Source: Bacteroidota bacterium (GTDB lineage: Bacteria > Bacteroidota > Bacteroidia > B-17B0 > Aurantibacillaceae). Taken from it: a stretch of 64,000 nucleotides of DNA. The notes below the pieces were generated by a model. The model saw only the letters and a list, made by a program, of their open reading frames with translations, searched no databases and had not been told where the DNA came from. The translations under genes were made by a program, and so were the position numbers. Where the stretch lies: contig JADJFB010000001.1 in the NCBI GenBank assembly GCA_016708845.1, positions 248,001 through 312,000 of the forward strand, read 5' to 3'. Positions 1-8,444 of this stretch are shown here, piece after piece (position 1 is the stretch's first letter; each line of letters opens with the position of its first letter).

Positions 1-1
1 A

Positions 2-1348
2 TCATTAGTGGTATTGTTTCAATACAAACACAATCCTGATAATGCGAATTTGATTTTAAATTGCGCTTGGGTTGAATCTTTGGGGATTCACTTTGCAGTG
101 AGTGTTGATGCTTTATCAATGTTAATGGTATTATTAACCACATTCTTAGTGCCACTAATTATTTTATCATCCTTTAATACGGAGTACGAAAAACCGAATT
201 CATTTTATGGTTTAATCTTATTAATGCAAATGGCATTAGTAGGTGTGTTTACTGCAAACGATGGTTTCTTATTTTATGTGTTCTGGGAATTAGCATTAAT
301 CCCAATTTACTTTATCTGTTTGTTGTGGGGTGGAGAAAATCGTGGACGCATCACTTTCAGGGTTTTTGTTTACACTTTATTTGGATCTTTATTTATGTTG
401 GTTGGTTGAATTTATTTATATAATCATACAGGTTTCGAAACAGGAATTAAATCATGGGAACGGACTGATTTATACCAAGCTGGAAAATCGTTAACGTTAA
501 ACCAACAATCATTTGTTTTCTGGAGCATCTTTTTAGCATTCGGAATTAAAATGCCAATCTTTCCTTTACACACATGGCAACCTGATACTTATGTAAACGC
601 TCCAACACAAGGAACGATGTTGTTGTCAGGTATCATGTTAAAGATGGGAACATTTGGATTAATTAAGTGGTTATTACCAATCACTCCTTTAGCTTTAGCA
701 GAGTGGGGTTGGTTAGCTATCGGATTATCTGTATTTGGAATTTTTTATGCATCATGTATTGCAATCGTTCAAAAAGATTATAAGCGTTTAATTGCTTATT
801 CATCTATTGCTCACGTTGGCTTAATTGCAGCAGGTATTTTATCTGCCAACCAACAAGGTATTCAAGGAGCGGTGATGCAAATGTTAGCGCATGGTGTTAA
901 CGTTGTAGGTTTATTCTTAATTGCTGATATTTTAATGCGTCATACAGGAACACGTGAGATGGAAAAATTAGGAGGTATCAGAAATATGAACGGCAACTTT
1001 GCTGTCTTATTTTTAATTGTGATGTTAGGATCAGTAGCATTGCCTTTAACAAATGGATTTGTTGGTGAGTTTTTATTAATTAACGGTGTATATCAATATG
1101 GCGCATGGGTTGCAGCATTTGCTGGCTTAACCGTGATTTTAGGAGCCGTATATATGTTACGCAGTTACCAGGCTATTATGTTAGGTGAGCGTAGAGATTC
1201 AGCAATCGCATTTGGTTCTTTAGCTAGTTCAGATAAATGGGTATTGTATATTATTTGTTTTGTCATAATTGCTTTTGGTGTATATCCAAAACCATTAAAT
1301 GATTTAGCAGAAGAAGGAACAAAAGCAATTTTAACTTATATCAAATAA
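2..1348 (+). CDS. nuoM: NADH-quinone oxidoreductase subunit M, 5' partial, interrupted by an in-frame TGA
   Basis: Membrane antiporter-like subunit of respiratory complex I, which couples NADH:quinone oxidoreduction to proton pumping. The 5' end lies outside the window. Visible family landmarks are the helix with the conserved Glu (VFWELALIPIYF), the Lys/His region (GIKMPIFPLHTWQPDTY) and YSSIAHVG. A TGA at 407-409 splits the frame after FMLVG, yet the same frame continues at once as IYLYNHTG and runs to the TAA at 1346-1348, so one base change (TGG or GGA to TGA) explains it. TGA acts as a normal stop at 15357-15359, so recoding is unlikely. nuoN follows 52 bp downstream. Identity is sure; whether the gene is truly broken is not. 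Confidence 0.93.
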
Positions 1349-1400
1349 CAAATTAATTTTCGAATTACGATTATCATAATTCATAAAGCTTAAATAACGT

Positions 1401-2792
1401 ATGAAAGGTCTTTTTATAATTAGTGCACTAGGAATTTTAGCCATGTTGGCTGAGATTTTTAAATTCAAAAAATTGTTGTATCCAATTGTTTTAGTTGGAA
1501 TTTTAGGAGCATACGCTGCTAACTTTATGGAGTGGGGACAAAATAACATGTCCATTCCAATGTTTAATAACATGATTCATTTCAATGACATGTCGTTAGC
1601 ATTTAGCGGTGTGATTTTAGTAACCGCTTTTTTCTGGTTCATTTTAGCAAATGATTATTTTGAAGAAGATCATGTTACTGACCATTTTGCATTAGTTTTA
1701 TTTGCATTAGTTGGTGCGTTGATGTTAACGTCTTTCAGAAACATGACTACTTTATTTTTAGGTGTTGAAATTCTTTCTATTCCAATGTATGTATTAGCTG
1801 CAAGTCGTAAACGTGATTTAGCATCAAATGAAGCGGGATTCAAATATTTAATCATGGGTTCATTTGCTTCAGGATTTTTATTATTTGGTATCGCTTTAAT
1901 TTACGGCGCAACGGGTAGTTTTGATTTAATGGCTATTCGTTCATTTATTAGTCACGCTAACGGCGATTTGCCAGCGTTCTTTTATGCTGGTGTATTAATG
2001 GTTTTAATTGCCATGTGTTTTAAAGTAAGTGCTGCTCCTTTTCACTTTTGGGCACCAGATGTTTACGAAGGCTCTCCTACCGTTATTACAGCTTTAATGA
2101 GTACCATCGTTAAAACGGCAGCATTTGCAGCATTCATGCAACTATTTGTGATTGTATTTGGTGGCATAAGCGATACATGGAGTATGGTATTAGCAGTAAT
2201 TATTGCTTTATCATTAATCGTGTCAAATATTACAGCAGCTACACAACAAAGTGTGAAACGTATGTTGGCATATTCAAGTATTAGTCATGCAGCATTTATG
2301 TTAATGGCTATTTTAGCGCATACAAAAAGTTTTGCTAGTATTAACGCTATTTTATATTACTCTTTAGCTTATTCAATTGGCTCTATTGCAGCCTTTACTG
2401 TTTTATACAATGTATCTAAAGCAAAAGGTAGTGCAAACATCGAAGCATTTAATGGCTTAGGTAAACGCCATCCATTTATGGCAGCTTGTATGGTAGTTGC
2501 TATGTTATCATTAGCAGGTATTCCAGTTACGGCAGGTTTCTTTGCAAAGTATTTTGTGTTTACGGTGATGATTGGCACTACGTTTAAATGGTTAATCATG
2601 TTGGCAATTTTAACATCAGCAGTTGGTGTTTACTATTACTTTAAAGTAATTATTGCTATGTATTTTAAACAAGAAGATTCGCATGAAGAAGTGAAGATGG
2701 AAACATCGCACGTGCTTTTGTTAGCTTTAACGACTTTATTTACAATTGCATTAGGATTAGTACCTAAATATGTGATTGAAATTTTTGGATAA
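1401..2792 (+). CDS. nuoN: NADH-quinone oxidoreductase subunit N
   Basis: Second antiporter-like membrane subunit of complex I, 463 residues, the usual length for the family in Bacteroidota. It is almost entirely hydrophobic, with about 13-14 predicted helices. Landmarks include VEILSIPMYVLAASRKRD (conserved Glu and the following loop), KVSAAPFHFWAPDVYEG and KRMLAYSSISHAAFM, which match the NuoN/Mrp antiporter core. It follows nuoM in the same direction and ends the complex I operon, because the next gene is an unrelated peptidase. The ATG at 1401 starts directly on the hydrophobic first helix. The frame is intact. Confidence 0.96.
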   Translation: MKGLFIISALGILAMLAEIFKFKKLLYPIVLVGILGAYAANFMEWGQNNMSIPMFNNMIHFNDMSLAFSGVILVTAFFWFILANDYFEEDHVTDHFALVLFALVGALMLTSFRNMTTLFLGVEILSIPMYVLAASRKRDLASNEAGFKYLIMGSFASGFLLFGIALIYGATGSFDLMAIRSFISHANGDLPAFFYAGVLMVLIAMCFKVSAAPFHFWAPDVYEGSPTVITALMSTIVKTAAFAAFMQLFVIVFGGISDTWSMVLAVIIALSLIVSNITAATQQSVKRMLAYSSISHAAFMLMAILAHTKSFASINAILYYSLAYSIGSIAAFTVLYNVSKAKGSANIEAFNGLGKRHPFMAACMVVAMLSLAGIPVTAGFFAKYFVFTVMIGTTFKWLIMLAILTSAVGVYYYFKVIIAMYFKQEDSHEEVKMETSHVLLLALTTLFTIALGLVPKYVIEIFG

Positions 2793-2819
2793 AATAAAAT
2801 TCAGCATATTAAAGAATAT

Positions 2820-3503
2820 TTGGATATACCATCGTTTTTAAATAAGACGAATCCGTATTTTCAAAAGCTGAAATCTTCTGATAAGGCAAAGTTTCACGAC
2901 AGAGTTGAAAAGTTTATTGATCGTAAATCAATAACAGGTCGACAAAATTTTTTAGTAACACAAGAAGTTCGGGTAACTCTAGCTGCAGCAGCTGTTCAAT
3001 TAACTTTGGGATTAGATACGTGGGACTTAGATTATTTTAGCCAGATTTTAATTTATCCTTCAGAGTATCAAAATCCACAAACAAGACAAATGCATAAAGG
3101 CGAAACCAATATGGGTGGCTTTATGTGTTTTAGTTGGATTGATTTTTTAAAAGGAAACAAAACACCTGATGATAAAATCAATTTAGGGCTTCATGAATTT
3201 GGACATGCCCTTAGATTTAGCGGAATGCAAGGACATGAGCCTGATTATTTTTTTGATAATTATTTTAAGCGTTGGTTAGCTTGTGCTTCCCGAGAATACA
3301 CTAAAATGAGAAAAGGTTACGCCAGTATCTTAAGAAAATATGGCGCGGTAAACATCAATGAATTTTTTAGTGTGGTTGTTGAAACCTTCTTTGAAAAACC
3401 ACAAGAGTTTAAAACCAATTTGCCAGAGTTATATCACCACACTTCTATACTATTAAACCAAACAACCGCTATAGATGGTTCGATTGTTTTAAATTGCAGA
3501 TAG
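2820..3503 (+). CDS. MtfA-like zinc peptidase (M90 family)
   Basis: Predicted zinc-dependent peptidase of the MtfA/M90 family, about 227 residues. The catalytic helix carries LGLHEFGHAL (HExxH), and a downstream helix EFFSVVVETFFEKP provides the expected glutamate-rich segment. In Enterobacteria MtfA binds the repressor Mlc, but no Mlc target is visible here, so only a peptidase function is supported. No ATG exists in frame near the 5' end. A TTG at 2820 is the best start, and the frame is open back to the nuoN stop at 2792, so the true start could be a little further upstream. The next gene begins 6 bp after the stop, suggesting co-transcription. Confidence 0.82.
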   Translation: MDIPSFLNKTNPYFQKLKSSDKAKFHDRVEKFIDRKSITGRQNFLVTQEVRVTLAAAAVQLTLGLDTWDLDYFSQILIYPSEYQNPQTRQMHKGETNMGGFMCFSWIDFLKGNKTPDDKINLGLHEFGHALRFSGMQGHEPDYFFDNYFKRWLACASREYTKMRKGYASILRKYGAVNINEFFSVVVETFFEKPQEFKTNLPELYHHTSILLNQTTAIDGSIVLNCR

Positions 3504-3509
3504 AGTTTA

Positions 3510-3995
3510 ATGAAACTTAATATTAGTAAAGACATCAAAGAAAATAGAACGCTGTTAAAGTATGTTTTGCCAAATAGTGGAGCAATATATGCCGCTTTAT
3601 TATTTGTCATCTTCGGTTGTTTTTCTTTATTAGGAGATGGCTACAAACATCCGCCAGCATATATATTATTTATTTTGGCAGGTTTATGTTGGTTGCATTT
3701 AGAAAGAAAATACACAAGAGCTTATTTTAAAGGTAAAGATTTGATTATTGAAAAAGGATTTTTTTTAACCAAGAACCCTCATTCTAAAACTTTGCCCATC
3801 TCTCAATTGATTTCATTTTATGCCAATTATTACGAATTAGACAATACTCCAAAAATTGATGGTTGCAATATTGTGTTTTATTATGAAGGTGATTTTTATG
3901 AGGAGAATTTGTATTTTGAGTTTACTCAACCACATTTTGATGAACTCTGCGATGCATTGATTGCTAATTATGTTCATGTGCATATTGTTCGTTAA
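3510..3995 (+). CDS. hypothetical membrane protein
   Basis: A 161-residue protein I do not recognise. Residues about 20-40 (YVLPNSGAIYAALLFVIFGC) and 50-65 (AYILFILAGLCWLHLE) look like two membrane helices. The remainder is a soluble, acidic and aromatic-rich C-terminal half that resembles a PH-like or YcxB-like membrane-associated domain, though that is only an impression. It starts 6 bp after the MtfA-like gene and is probably co-transcribed with it. The frame is intact and ends in TAA. Confidence 0.6.
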   Translation: MKLNISKDIKENRTLLKYVLPNSGAIYAALLFVIFGCFSLLGDGYKHPPAYILFILAGLCWLHLERKYTRAYFKGKDLIIEKGFFLTKNPHSKTLPISQLISFYANYYELDNTPKIDGCNIVFYYEGDFYEENLYFEFTQPHFDELCDALIANYVHVHIVR

Positions 3996-4085
3996 TCATA
4001 ATTTGTTAAAACCGGGTTCTAGACCTATTTCATAAATTATTAACTCAAATTTGTTACTATGTTTAATTAGTTAGTCAGTCTAAAC

Positions 4086-4115
4086 TTGACATTCATCGAA
4101 TTTTTTCTATCTTTG
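4086..4115 (+). promoter_or_regulatory. Bacteroidota-type promoter of the universal stress gene
   Basis: TTG at 4086-4088 and TATCTTTG at 4108-4115 (TAnnTTTG -7 box) are separated by 19 bases, matching the Bacteroidota primary sigma consensus. The ATG of the universal stress protein lies 17 bases downstream of the -7 box. Confidence 0.7.
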
Positions 4116-4132
4116 TCGAAAATACATCTGCT

Positions 4133-4957
4133 ATGCTGATTAAAGAAAACGGTTCAATTTTAATTCCTATTGATTTTTCAAAACAATCATTAATTGCCAT
4201 TGAGCAATCCTACAATTTAGCAAAACATACTAAATCTAAAATTATTTTGATGCATGCCTCTGCTAGCGGAGGCGCTGAGCATAAAAAAGATATGGAAGAG
4301 TTAGTGGCAAAAACAGCAAAAGAATCTGGACAACCAACCGAATATATTTTACTAAAAGGTGATATTTTTGATTTAATTGACCCTAAAGCAGAAGAGTTAG
4401 AATGTTCTTTAATTGTTATTGGATTGGATACACAAGTTCGCTTTAGAAGTTTTATTGGAGTAACTAACGTTGGTAAATTTTTAATGAATGCGCCTTGTCC
4501 AGTTATTACGATGCGTTCAGTGGATAATCGTAATAATTGCCGTAACATATTAATGCCAATCGATTTAAGTGCTGAGAGTCGCGAGAAAGTGGGTACTGTT
4601 GTGCAAATAGCAAAGTATTATAAAGCAACCATAAAAATTGTTTCTGTGTTTAGTCCAAACGACGAAAAATTTGAAAACGAATTATTACCTTATTTGAATC
4701 AAGTTAAAAAATTCATTAAAGATAGAGGCGTTGAGTGTACCAATAAATCTATAGCTTCTAACAATGTTGTAGAGGCAATTATTTCATACGCTAATAATAA
4801 CGAGTGTGATTTAATTGTACAGATGAATAAAAGCGGTTTAAGCTTAGGTGATTTATTTGTTGGGGCAGCAGCACAAAAAATTGCGGAATCTAGTAATGTA
4901 CCTGTGCTTTCAATTAAACCAATGAAACGCGAAAGTATTAGTAGTGGAATTCACTAG
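4133..4957 (+). CDS. universal stress protein, two tandem UspA domains
   Basis: Cytosolic stress protein of 274 residues built from two UspA folds, roughly residues 5-140 and 142-265. The first opens with the typical ILIPIDFSKQS strand and the second with NILMPIDLSAES. Each ends on a conserved hydrophobic strand (CPVITMRS and VPVLSIKP). The second half keeps the segment LGDLFVGAAAQKIAE, where the family's nucleotide-binding glycines usually sit, but the canonical GxxGx9G spacing is not clear, so ATP binding is uncertain. It is monocistronic behind its own promoter, converges on the minus-strand oxidoreductase, and their stop codons overlap by a few bases. Confidence 0.93.
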   Translation: MLIKENGSILIPIDFSKQSLIAIEQSYNLAKHTKSKIILMHASASGGAEHKKDMEELVAKTAKESGQPTEYILLKGDIFDLIDPKAEELECSLIVIGLDTQVRFRSFIGVTNVGKFLMNAPCPVITMRSVDNRNNCRNILMPIDLSAESREKVGTVVQIAKYYKATIKIVSVFSPNDEKFENELLPYLNQVKKFIKDRGVECTNKSIASNNVVEAIISYANNNECDLIVQMNKSGLSLGDLFVGAAAQKIAESSNVPVLSIKPMKRESISSGIH

Positions 4958-5601
4958 CCAATCATTTCTTCGTTCTCAATAATAGTATTTCCTGGTTTAT
5001 TTAATTTTGAATGTTTAATCATAGCACTTGCTACTTGGTTTACATGAATGGCTTTATAGCGTTTTAACTTGCCGATAAACAAAATAGAAAAGAATTTCAT
5101 TACTATTTTCCCGATAGATTCTCCAAATCTAAATTCGGTGCGATCTCCTAAAAGCATGGATGGCCTGAAGGCGGCAAAGGAGTTAAAAGATAAATTTTGG
5201 AGAGCTTGTTCGGTTTCTCCTTTTACTTTTAAATAAAAATTGTTGGAGGCAGCATCTGCACCTAATGAGCTTTGAAGTAAGAAAGTTGAAACTCCATTTT
5301 GTTTGGCAATTTTCGCAAACTCAGTGGGATAGGTGAAATCTACTTTTTTAAATGCGTCTTGAGAACCAGCAGTTTTAATGGTTGTACCTAAACAGCAAAA
5401 CACAACATCTCCTTTTATTAGATCTTTATAATTACCTAGCTGATTAAAATCAACAGCATGTTGTATGAGTTTAGCATGTTTGATGTTTAGCTCTTTTCTT
5501 AAAAATAAGATGACTTTATCAAACTGATCGTCTTGCAAAAGTTGATATAACAAGGCTTTACCCGTAAGACCAGTTGCACCTATAATAATAGCTGTTTTCA
5601 T
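4954..5601 (-). CDS. NAD(P)H-binding oxidoreductase, HTATIP2/TIP30-like
   Basis: Atypical short-chain dehydrogenase of about 215 residues. The N-terminus MKTAIIIGATGLTGKALL carries the glycine-rich dinucleotide motif GATGLTG. The YLKVKGETEQAL segment holds the Tyr/Lys region seen in NAD(P)-binding TIP30 and NmrA-like proteins, and FRPSMLLGDR is also family-typical. I chose the ATG at 5601 because the Rossmann motif follows at once; the frame extends another 14 codons upstream without family features. The substrate is unknown. It is divergent from the exported protein at 5782. Confidence 0.85.
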   Translation of the reverse strand: MKTAIIIGATGLTGKALLYQLLQDDQFDKVILFLRKELNIKHAKLIQHAVDFNQLGNYKDLIKGDVVFCCLGTTIKTAGSQDAFKKVDFTYPTEFAKIAKQNGVSTFLLQSSLGADAASNNFYLKVKGETEQALQNLSFNSFAAFRPSMLLGDRTEFRFGESIGKIVMKFFSILFIGKLKRYKAIHVNQVASAMIKHSKLNKPGNTIIENEEMIG

Positions 5602-5701
5602 GTTTTTTATTCTATTCAGTAAAGTTAGATTAAAGTTTAACATTCTGATAACATTGGCATGAACTTAAATTAAACTCAGTGGGCTTAATTTGTAGCGTGA
5701 A

Positions 5702-5747
5702 ATGCTCATCATGCTAATTTCACAAATTAAAATTTTATGATGAGCAT
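5702..5747. repeat. perfect 11-bp inverted repeat in the divergent intergenic region
   Basis: ATGCTCATCAT at 5702-5712 is the exact reverse complement of ATGATGAGCAT at 5737-5747, with a 24-bp loop that itself contains AATTT-CAC-AAATT. It lies between the start of the minus-strand oxidoreductase and the plus-strand exported protein, so it could be an operator for either or a 5' UTR hairpin. It argues against the possible ATG at 5737 being the real start, because that ATG is inside the stem. Confidence 0.6.
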
Positions 5748-5781
5748 ACCATGTGACAAAAAAGAAAATGAATATTACCAC

Positions 5782-6129
5782 ATGAAAAAGGAAATCATAT
5801 TAATTTTTATATTAACGGTATTTGTTTGTGTATTAGGCTTTGCAGGCGAAATGCCTAAGCCTGTTAAAACAAAAACCATGATTTTAAGTGGTAAAATTAT
5901 TGATCCTAAAAACAATGAGTATTTAGCAGGCGTTAAAATTGCTTGTGCAAATTGTCAAAAAACAGTGTATTCAGATTTAGATGGCAACTTCTTTATCTAC
6001 TTAGAAGTAAATACCGATGAAAATTTAACATTGGAGTTTTCGCAAGTAGGCTATTCTTCTAAAACCCTTAATTTACAAGACTTACAAGCTAATTCAGGTA
6101 GTTTATCTATTGATTTAGTATCTGAATAG
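5782..6129 (+). CDS. exported carboxypeptidase-regulatory-like domain protein
   Basis: A small exported protein of about 115 residues. The signal peptide is MKKEIILIFILTVFVCVLGFAG. It is followed by one carboxypeptidase-regulatory-like beta-sandwich: LSGKIIDPKNNEYLAGVKI, then YSDLDGNFFIYL, then LEFSQVGYSSKTLNL. In Bacteroidota this domain usually sits at the N-terminus of TonB-dependent receptors; here it stands alone. The ATG at 5782 is preferred over 5737 because it begins the signal peptide and lies outside the hairpin. Its role is unknown beyond being a periplasmic or surface protein. Confidence 0.75.
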   Translation: MKKEIILIFILTVFVCVLGFAGEMPKPVKTKTMILSGKIIDPKNNEYLAGVKIACANCQKTVYSDLDGNFFIYLEVNTDENLTLEFSQVGYSSKTLNLQDLQANSGSLSIDLVSE

Positions 6130-6160
6130 GGAAATCCCAATGTAAAGTTAAAGTTAAGCT

Positions 6161-6180
6161 TTTGTTACGGTTGTAACAAA
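6161..6180. promoter_or_regulatory. 8-bp perfect palindrome upstream of the MORN-repeat gene
   Basis: TTTGTTAC (6161-6168) and GTAACAAA (6173-6180) are exact inverted repeats with a 4-base spacer GGTT. There is no T-run after it, so it resembles a dimeric operator rather than a terminator. It lies 77 bp before the ATG at 6257. Confidence 0.5.
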
Positions 6181-6256
6181 TAATTGTATATTTTGGTATA
6201 ATTGTACTAGAAATCGATAGATGATTTTTTAGTTCCACAATTTAATACCAGAAATC

Positions 6257-6718
6257 ATGAAAAATTTAATTCTTTTAGTGTGTTTATTCTTAGGAAACAT
6301 TGCTTTTTCTCAGGATATTAGTTTTGATAATGGTTCTTATACACAAAATCAAAAGGCATACACGGGTAAACAAACGCTTTATTACGCAAGCGGAGCCGTT
6401 AAGGAAGTTTTAACGATTAAAGAGGGTAAATTGGATGGAGAAACTGTGAAGTATTTTGAGAACGGCCAAAAAATGGAAGTAGGGCAATATGAAAACAATT
6501 TAAAATTTGGTTTATGGACTCGCTTTAATGTAAATGGTGCTGCTATTGCAGAGGCTCGCTACAAAAACGATAAAAAAGATGGCACTTGGATGGTTTATGA
6601 CGATAAAGGAAATAAATTATTTCAAATGGAATATAAAGACGGAGAAAAAGTAGGCACTTGGACTCAGTGGGATGATGCTGGAACTGTAGTGAAAACAACA
6701 GATTACGCTTCGATGTAA
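6257..6718 (+). CDS. exported MORN-repeat (YwqK-like) protein
   Basis: A 153-residue exported protein with a clear signal peptide (MKNLILLVCLFLGNIAFSQ). The mature part is a series of MORN/YwqK-type repeats of about 23 residues, for example YYASGAVKEVLTIKEGKLDG, YFENGQKMEVGQYENN, FNVNGAAIAEARYKNDKKDG and YDDKGNKLFQMEYKDGEKVG. Such proteins are often annotated as the YwqK antitoxin family, but no toxin partner is present and the signal peptide argues for a periplasmic or surface role. It ends just before a strong terminator. Confidence 0.85.
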   Translation: MKNLILLVCLFLGNIAFSQDISFDNGSYTQNQKAYTGKQTLYYASGAVKEVLTIKEGKLDGETVKYFENGQKMEVGQYENNLKFGLWTRFNVNGAAIAEARYKNDKKDGTWMVYDDKGNKLFQMEYKDGEKVGTWTQWDDAGTVVKTTDYASM

Positions 6719-6739
6719 TTTAATTTTTATAAAATGAAT

Positions 6740-6774
6740 AAGCCATTTACCGACGGGTAAGTGGCTTTTTTATT
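6740..6774 (+). terminator. Rho-independent terminator
   Basis: A 12-bp stem pairs AAGCCATTTACC with GGTAAGTGGCTT (one mismatch) around a GACG loop, followed by a T-rich run. It ends the MORN gene and is probably usable from the minus strand for the lipoprotein ending at 6770. Confidence 0.8.
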
Positions 6775-7114
6775 TTAAATGAATATTATACTGTTTTAAG
6801 TCTTCTCTGCTTAAATCCTTTTTATAATACCATCCTTCATTACAATCACAGCTTATCGAAAAAGAACGATTTTTACTTACTGCTCTTTCAAAAATTAGGA
6901 AATGACCGTTCTCATCTGTAGTTACGCTAAAAGAACCTTTTAAAGGTTCATCAGATCCACTCGTAAACTGACGTATTGATACCACTACATTAGGAACTGG
7001 AATATTACCTGTGCCTTTTTTTGAAAAGACAGTACCTTCACAAACAACTTTTTTAACACATGCGCTTAATATAAAGGCGAATGCAATAGAGAGAGTAATG
7101 ACCTTTAGTTTCAT
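6770..7114 (-). CDS. small lipoprotein, carboxypeptidase-regulatory-like fold
   Basis: A 114-residue predicted lipoprotein. The N-terminus MKLKVITLSIAFAFILSAC ends in a lipobox with the acylated Cys at residue 19. The mature region VPNVVVSIRQ ... FSVTTDENGHFLIF resembles a carboxypeptidase-regulatory-like (transthyretin-like) beta-sandwich, and a Cys-x-Cys pair (ISCDCNEGW) follows. The function is unknown. It converges on the MORN gene across a shared terminator. It resembles the lipoprotein at 9181 in size and plan, suggesting a local family. Confidence 0.7.
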   Translation of the reverse strand: MKLKVITLSIAFAFILSACVKKVVCEGTVFSKKGTGNIPVPNVVVSIRQFTSGSDEPLKGSFSVTTDENGHFLIFERAVSKNRSFSISCDCNEGWYYKKDLSREDLKQYNIHLK

Positions 7115-7204
7115 AAAAAATAAATTTTAACGCTAGATTAATAATTCTAAGTCAAATTTATGTAATGCTTTTTATACTTGGTTTTTAAATTTTCGATAAA
7201 AATC

Positions 7205-7237
7205 AAAAATGTGCTAAAAACTGCTTGAATGGTAGGG
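7205..7237 (+). repeat. 33-bp repeated upstream element, copy 1
   Basis: Identical over 33 bases to 8335-8367. It contains two TGCT motifs 10 bp apart (TGCTAAAAAC then TGCTTGAATG), i.e. one helical turn. It ends exactly 20 bases before a TAnnTTTG box at 7258-7265, the same spacing as in copy 2. Confidence 0.85.
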
Positions 7238-7257
7238 AGGAAATAATTACCATAGCA

Positions 7258-7265
7258 TATATTTG
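7258..7265 (+). promoter_or_regulatory. -7 box TATATTTG of the gene at 7284
   Basis: Matches TAnnTTTG and lies 18 bases before the ATG. No TTTG -33 box is present at normal spacing; the upstream repeat occupies that place, which suggests activator-dependent transcription. Confidence 0.6.
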
Positions 7266-7283
7266 TAAATAAATATATATAGT

Positions 7284-8097
7284 ATGAAATCAATAGTATC
7301 TATTATTGCTTCTGTATTTTTTTCAATGGTTATATTACAGTCATGTTCTGTTGTTTATTATAATGCTAAAGAACAATCAGCCTATATACCAAATACAGTT
7401 AATCAAGACTTAACTATAAAATCAAATGATTATTCTAATACATTCCTGATAGGTCTTAATCATTTTGAATCTCAATCTAATTTTAGAATAAACAATGCAG
7501 TTAGTTTACAAAGTAACTTATATCTATCAAAAGGGCTCAATCAAGTTGAGCTTGGGGCATCATATCGTTTCAATATATAAAACTTTACACTTTGATGCTA
7601 CTTCAGGTATTGGTTTTGGAGATATGAATTATAATAGGGCACGTGGATATACAGATGGTACAGGCGGAAGTAGCTATGATAAATATTATAAAAAAAATGA
7701 ATCGATACATTATCATAATTATCGTGCATATTTTTCCCCGTCTTTCTTATTTTTGTTTAATGGCAAGATGAAATTATTTTTAGGAGCAAGAATATCTTAT
7801 ATAAATTTTAGTCATTTTGATTATACTTTTAAAAATGAGCAAAGTGGTTATGGTCCTGAAGTAATTATTGAAAACATATCTATCCAAAAACGCAATATTG
7901 AAAAATTAAATATAGAGCCTCATATCTCTTTTCATATTCCATATAAAAAAGTTGGATTCTTTTGTCAGGCAATGTATTATGGCCCGCTAGGCACAAACAT
8001 TAATGTTAACAATTATAATATTATGAGTAGAGCAACCATACCTGTTTTAATTAGTATGGGAATAACTATTAATCCAAATTTTTCAAAAAGTAATTAA
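7284..8097 (+). CDS. outer-membrane lipoprotein/beta-barrel-like protein, frameshifted
   Basis: A secreted protein of about 270 residues that I cannot name. The N-terminus MKSIVSIIASVFFSMVILQSC looks like a lipoprotein signal. The rest alternates hydrophobic and polar residues with many aromatics (VELGASYRFNI, YRAYFSPSFLFLF, MKLFLGARISYINF) and ends in ISMGITINPNF, as expected for an outer-membrane barrel. The frame breaks at about 7571-7580 inside an ATATAT tract: RFNI then stop in one frame, continuing as YKTLHFDATSGIGFGDMNY in another. Loss of two bases in the AT repeat explains it. It shares the 33-bp upstream element with the gene at 8445. Confidence 0.65.
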
Positions 8098-8334
8098 TAG
8101 AAATTTATTTAATTGTTTAAGAAAAGATCAAAATATTAGTGACTACAACAGTCTTTATCTTAACAAAAACACTAACGGTTTTAGTTAATTATGAATGTAT
8201 GCCTGATGCTTTATAATTTTCACAAACTATCTATCTTCTAGATTTGTAAAAATACTATTGTCTCTAACAAAATGTAATAACTATTAATTAGATACATGAA
8301 GGATAATATTAAAATTACCATATTAGTTAAAATT

Positions 8335-8367
8335 AAAAATGTGCTAAAAACTGCTTGAATGGTAGGG
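8335..8367 (+). repeat. 33-bp repeated upstream element, copy 2
   Basis: Exact copy of 7205-7237. The identity does not extend into the flanks, yet the distance to the following TAnnTTTG box is again exactly 20 bases, which indicates selection on the element plus its spacing rather than a recent block duplication. Confidence 0.85.
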
Positions 8368-8387
8368 TAATTTTAAAATGCCCATTA

Positions 8388-8395
8388 TACCTTTG
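8388..8395 (+). promoter_or_regulatory. -7 box TACCTTTG of the lipoprotein gene at 8445
   Basis: A TAnnTTTG match 20 bases after the repeated element and 49 bases before the ATG. Confidence 0.6.
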
Positions 8396-8444
8396 TATTG
8401 CAAAACAAAATGTGTTAACTTTAGGTAACATAAAACAGACGACA

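Larger units (their letters stand above)
8098..8444. other. intergenic region with the second 33-bp element and promoter
   Basis: I see no coding signal in this stretch. The first 230 bases are AT-rich and featureless. The last 110 hold copy 2 of the repeated upstream element (8335-8367) and a -7 box (8388-8395). Confidence 0.6.

Noticed and set aside
407..409. Genetic-code change with TGA read as an amino acid
   Set aside because: TGA is a working stop in the ATGA overlap at 15356-15359, and other premature stops in the window are TAG and TAA.
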